DNA from: an uncultured Burkholderiales bacterium
Lineage (GTDB): Bacteria; Pseudomonadota; Gammaproteobacteria; Burkholderiales; Burkholderiaceae_C
Reading direction: 5' to 3'
DNA length: 8,903 bases
Assembly: GCA_903925445.1 (NCBI GenBank)
Contig: CAIYFE010000035.1
Location: forward strand, 1 to 8,903
This document shows, in pieces, positions 7,169 through 8,903 of the stretch. The notes under the pieces are model-generated. The model saw nothing but the letters and a program-made list of their open reading frames with translations. It was not told where the DNA came from and did not search any database. Position 1 is the first letter of the stretch, and each line of letters starts with the position of its first letter. The position numbers and the translations under genes were made by a program.

Positions 7169-8903
7169 AACTCAAACCTCACTTGTTCATCATCGGGCGC
7201 ATAAGTGCAAACCACCCCCATGCTTTGCGCCAAAGTTTTCACCAGATACAAGCCCAAACCTGTGCCCGATTCGGTTTTGGCGCCAGCGCTTCGGTAGTAT
7301 TTTTTGAACACCCGTTGTGCATCTGGAAAGCCCACAAATCCAGGACGGTTAGAGACTTGCACACACACGCCTTGGCGTGCATCAGCATCCAAGCGCTCGC
7401 AAATATCGATTTGAATGGTGCTGTCTGCGGCTGCGTAGCGAAGCGCGTTGTCCATCAAGTTGTTGAACATGATCGTCAAGCACTGCAAATCGGCTTGCAC
7501 CATCAACACGGCTTGAGCACAACGCACGTCAAACCGATCGGTTGCGGTCAAGTGTTTGCTGACCCAATCTTTGACCAGCTTCACCACATTGAGCGACTGC
7601 GGATGCAACACAAATTTGCCATCGGCCAATCGATCTGCGTTGATGCAGCGATCCAAAATATTCTTGATGATGTTGACGTTGCGCGTCACGTATTCCCGCG
7701 TTTGCGCGTCTTGCGTGTCGTGTTGCGACAAATCAATCACAGCCAACGGATTCTTCAACTCATGCATCAGCATCGTGAGCAATTGGCTTTGCTCTTGACG
7801 ACGTTCTTTCTCAATCTCGGTGCGTTGAATTTGCAACACCAGCTCTTGCTGCGCTTGCAAACTGCTGCGTCGCAATTGATTGGCGCGCATTTGCATCAAC
7901 ACCGTCATCACCGCGCCCGAGCACAAGGCATAAAAAACCAGCGCATTGGTTGACATCTCACTGCCAGCCATCGATCCCAAGCTGGGCAACACACTGACGC
8001 TGAGCAACACGGTGATGAACGCGTAATAAGAAACCACCCATTTTTTCTTGAGCAAGGAAGAAACTTTTTTCTCTGCCGCATGGCGATCGTCAATGATCAG
8101 CATGGACAGCACCAAAAAGCACAACACCCCCAACCCGTTGAGCAACATGTTCAGGCGCAACGCCATCAACACCTGATCACACGCCAACAACACAGTCGCA
8201 GCCAAACAACACAGCAGTAAAAATCGAATCACCAAATTCGCCCAAAACGGCGGCGAATACTCGCTCAAAAAACGGCTTTCAAACCAAAACGAAAAACCGG
8301 TGGCTGCAATCACCAACCAGCTGTATCCCAAATCCAGCGTTTCAGGCGCCACCACGCCGTCCAGCAACAAACGATGGAACCCAAAGTTGGACAAAGCAAA
8401 CACCAAATACAAGGCGTGCCGCACAACAAACACCGCATACAAGTAGTCGCGGTACTGCATCCAATTGATGAAGACCATCACCAAAAACACGGTGATCATC
8501 GCCAGCACAAAGTAATAAATCAGCAGCAATTGGTGCTCTTTGGCCAACATGTCGCGTTGGGTGTACACCTCGGCATGCAGCATGCTGGTGCTGTGGGTCT
8601 TCACACGCAGCCAAATGTCACGCGCTTGCTGTCCGGCTGGAATCACAAACGTATGCGCCAGGGATCGGTATTCTTCTTGGCCATAGGCGATCAAGTCGCC
8701 GGTTTTCCTGGTCTTGCCAGAGGCATCCAATGGATCAAACAGATCGATCTCGTCCAAGTAAACGGGACGAATGCGAACCACCAAGGCTTCGTTGGCGTCT
8801 TCAATTCCTGTGGGATCAATGCGCAACTTCACCCAAGTCGCTGAATCGGTATAGCCGCGACTGAGCACCTGGCTGTAGGGGGTGTAGATTTGCTCGCGCG
8901 CCG
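7153..8903 (-). CDS. 7TMR-DISM sensor histidine kinase (N-terminus outside window)
   Basis: Inner-membrane sensor kinase that should phosphorylate the adjacent response regulator. The frame is open to the right edge. A GTG at 8868 could serve as a start, but it falls inside a domain (TPYSQ just before it, SRGYTDSATWVKLRIDP just after), so the true start lies outside. Numbering from that GTG: residues up to about 110 are a periplasmic 7TMR-DISMED2-like beta domain. Seven hydrophobic helices lie at about 113-135, 142-164, 180-197, 211-230, 238-259, 278-298 and 306-326. A charged coiled-coil linker (330-362) leads to the HisKA dimerisation domain, with H369 in MHELKNP, and then to a HATPase_c domain with N-box NNLMDNALRY (469-478) and G2 box GTGLGLYLV (535-543). 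The usual DxGxG of the G1 box is replaced by SNRPG (506-510), a variant I recall from other betaproteobacterial kinases. There is no receiver domain fused. The 3' end overlaps the regulator by 16 bases. The ligand is unknown; DISMED2 domains are proposed to bind carbohydrate. Confidence 0.93.
   Translation of the reverse strand, partial: AREQIYTPYSQVLSRGYTDSATWVKLRIDPTGIEDANEALVVRIRPVYLDEIDLFDPLDASGKTRKTGDLIAYGQEEYRSLAHTFVIPAGQQARDIWLRVKTHSTSMLHAEVYTQRDMLAKEHQLLLIYYFVLAMITVFLVMVFINWMQYRDYLYAVFVVRHALYLVFALSNFGFHRLLLDGVVAPETLDLGYSWLVIAATGFSFWFESRFLSEYSPPFWANLVIRFLLLCCLAATVLLACDQVLMALRLNMLLNGLGVLCFLVLSMLIIDDRHAAEKKVSSLLKKKWVVSYYAFITVLLSVSVLPSLGSMAGSEMSTNALVFYALCSGAVMTVLMQMRANQLRRSSLQAQQELVLQIQRTEIEKERRQEQSQLLTMLMHELKNPLAVIDLSQHDTQDAQTREYVTRNVNIIKNILDRCINADRLADGKFVLHPQSLNVVKLVKDWVSKHLTATDRFDVRCAQAVLMVQADLQCLTIMFNNLMDNALRYAAADSTIQIDICERLDADARQGVCVQVSNRPGFVGFPDAQRVFKKYYRSAGAKTESGTGLGLYLVKTLAQSMGVVCTYAPDDEQVRFELWIPT
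7177..7180 (-). promoter_or_regulatory. Ribosome binding site of the response regulator
   Basis: GAGG on the minus strand (within GTGAGG), eight bases before the ATG at 7168 and inside the last codons of the kinase gene. It supports the chosen start and the 16-base gene overlap. Confidence 0.55.

Noticed and set aside
7183..7953. Open frame on the plus strand, 256 codons, opposite the kinase
   Set aside because: His/Gln-rich translation without domain structure, fully antisense to the conserved HisKA/HATPase_c region; a shadow of codon bias.
8866..8868. GTG as the true start of the kinase
   Set aside because: The frame continues upstream to the window edge with residues that fit the same periplasmic domain, and no signal peptide follows the GTG, so the real start is outside the window.

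Overview
The window looks like chromosomal DNA of a Gram-negative bacterium, most likely a betaproteobacterium of the order Burkholderiales. This is inferred from the protein families, the moderate GC content with TTG-, CAA- and AAA-rich codon use, and the sensor-kinase type; genus cannot be set from the sequence alone. All four recognisable genes lie on the minus strand and read from right to left. Coding density is very high, and there are no RNA genes, insertion sequences or CRISPR arrays.

Right part (8903 to 6479): a two-component system. A sensor histidine kinase, cut by the right edge, has an extracytoplasmic 7TMR-DISMED2-like domain, a 7TMR-DISM seven-helix membrane domain and a HisKA/HATPase_c core. 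Its last 16 bases overlap the start of an OmpR/PhoB-type response regulator. Next comes an 87-base AT-rich gap with short repeated ATTTC/GAAAT elements, the only non-coding stretch of note and the best candidate for a control region.

Middle part (6391 to 4658): a complete TpsB outer-membrane transporter of the ShlB/FhaC/HecB family, with signal peptide, two POTRA domains, a 16-strand-type barrel and a terminal Phe.

Left part (4644 to 1): the cognate TpsA exoprotein. It starts 13 bases after the tpsB stop and is open through all 1548 codons to the left edge, so its C-terminus is missing. It carries an extended signal peptide (ESPR), a TPS secretion domain with the NPNG motif, autotransporter-type beta-strand repeats, and then two large GLUG-repeat modules that recur with a period of about 382 residues (1146 bases).

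Together this reads as a two-partner secretion adhesin locus headed by its own signalling pair. The kinase senses an envelope or external ligand and phosphorylates the regulator. The regulator plausibly controls the downstream tpsBA genes, and TpsB exports the long beta-helical TpsA to the cell surface or medium. Family assignments are firm; the regulatory link is inferred from gene order and the AT-rich gap. I see no clearly undescribed system. The most distinctive points are the co-directional kinase-regulator-tpsB-tpsA layout and the large duplicated modules of TpsA.
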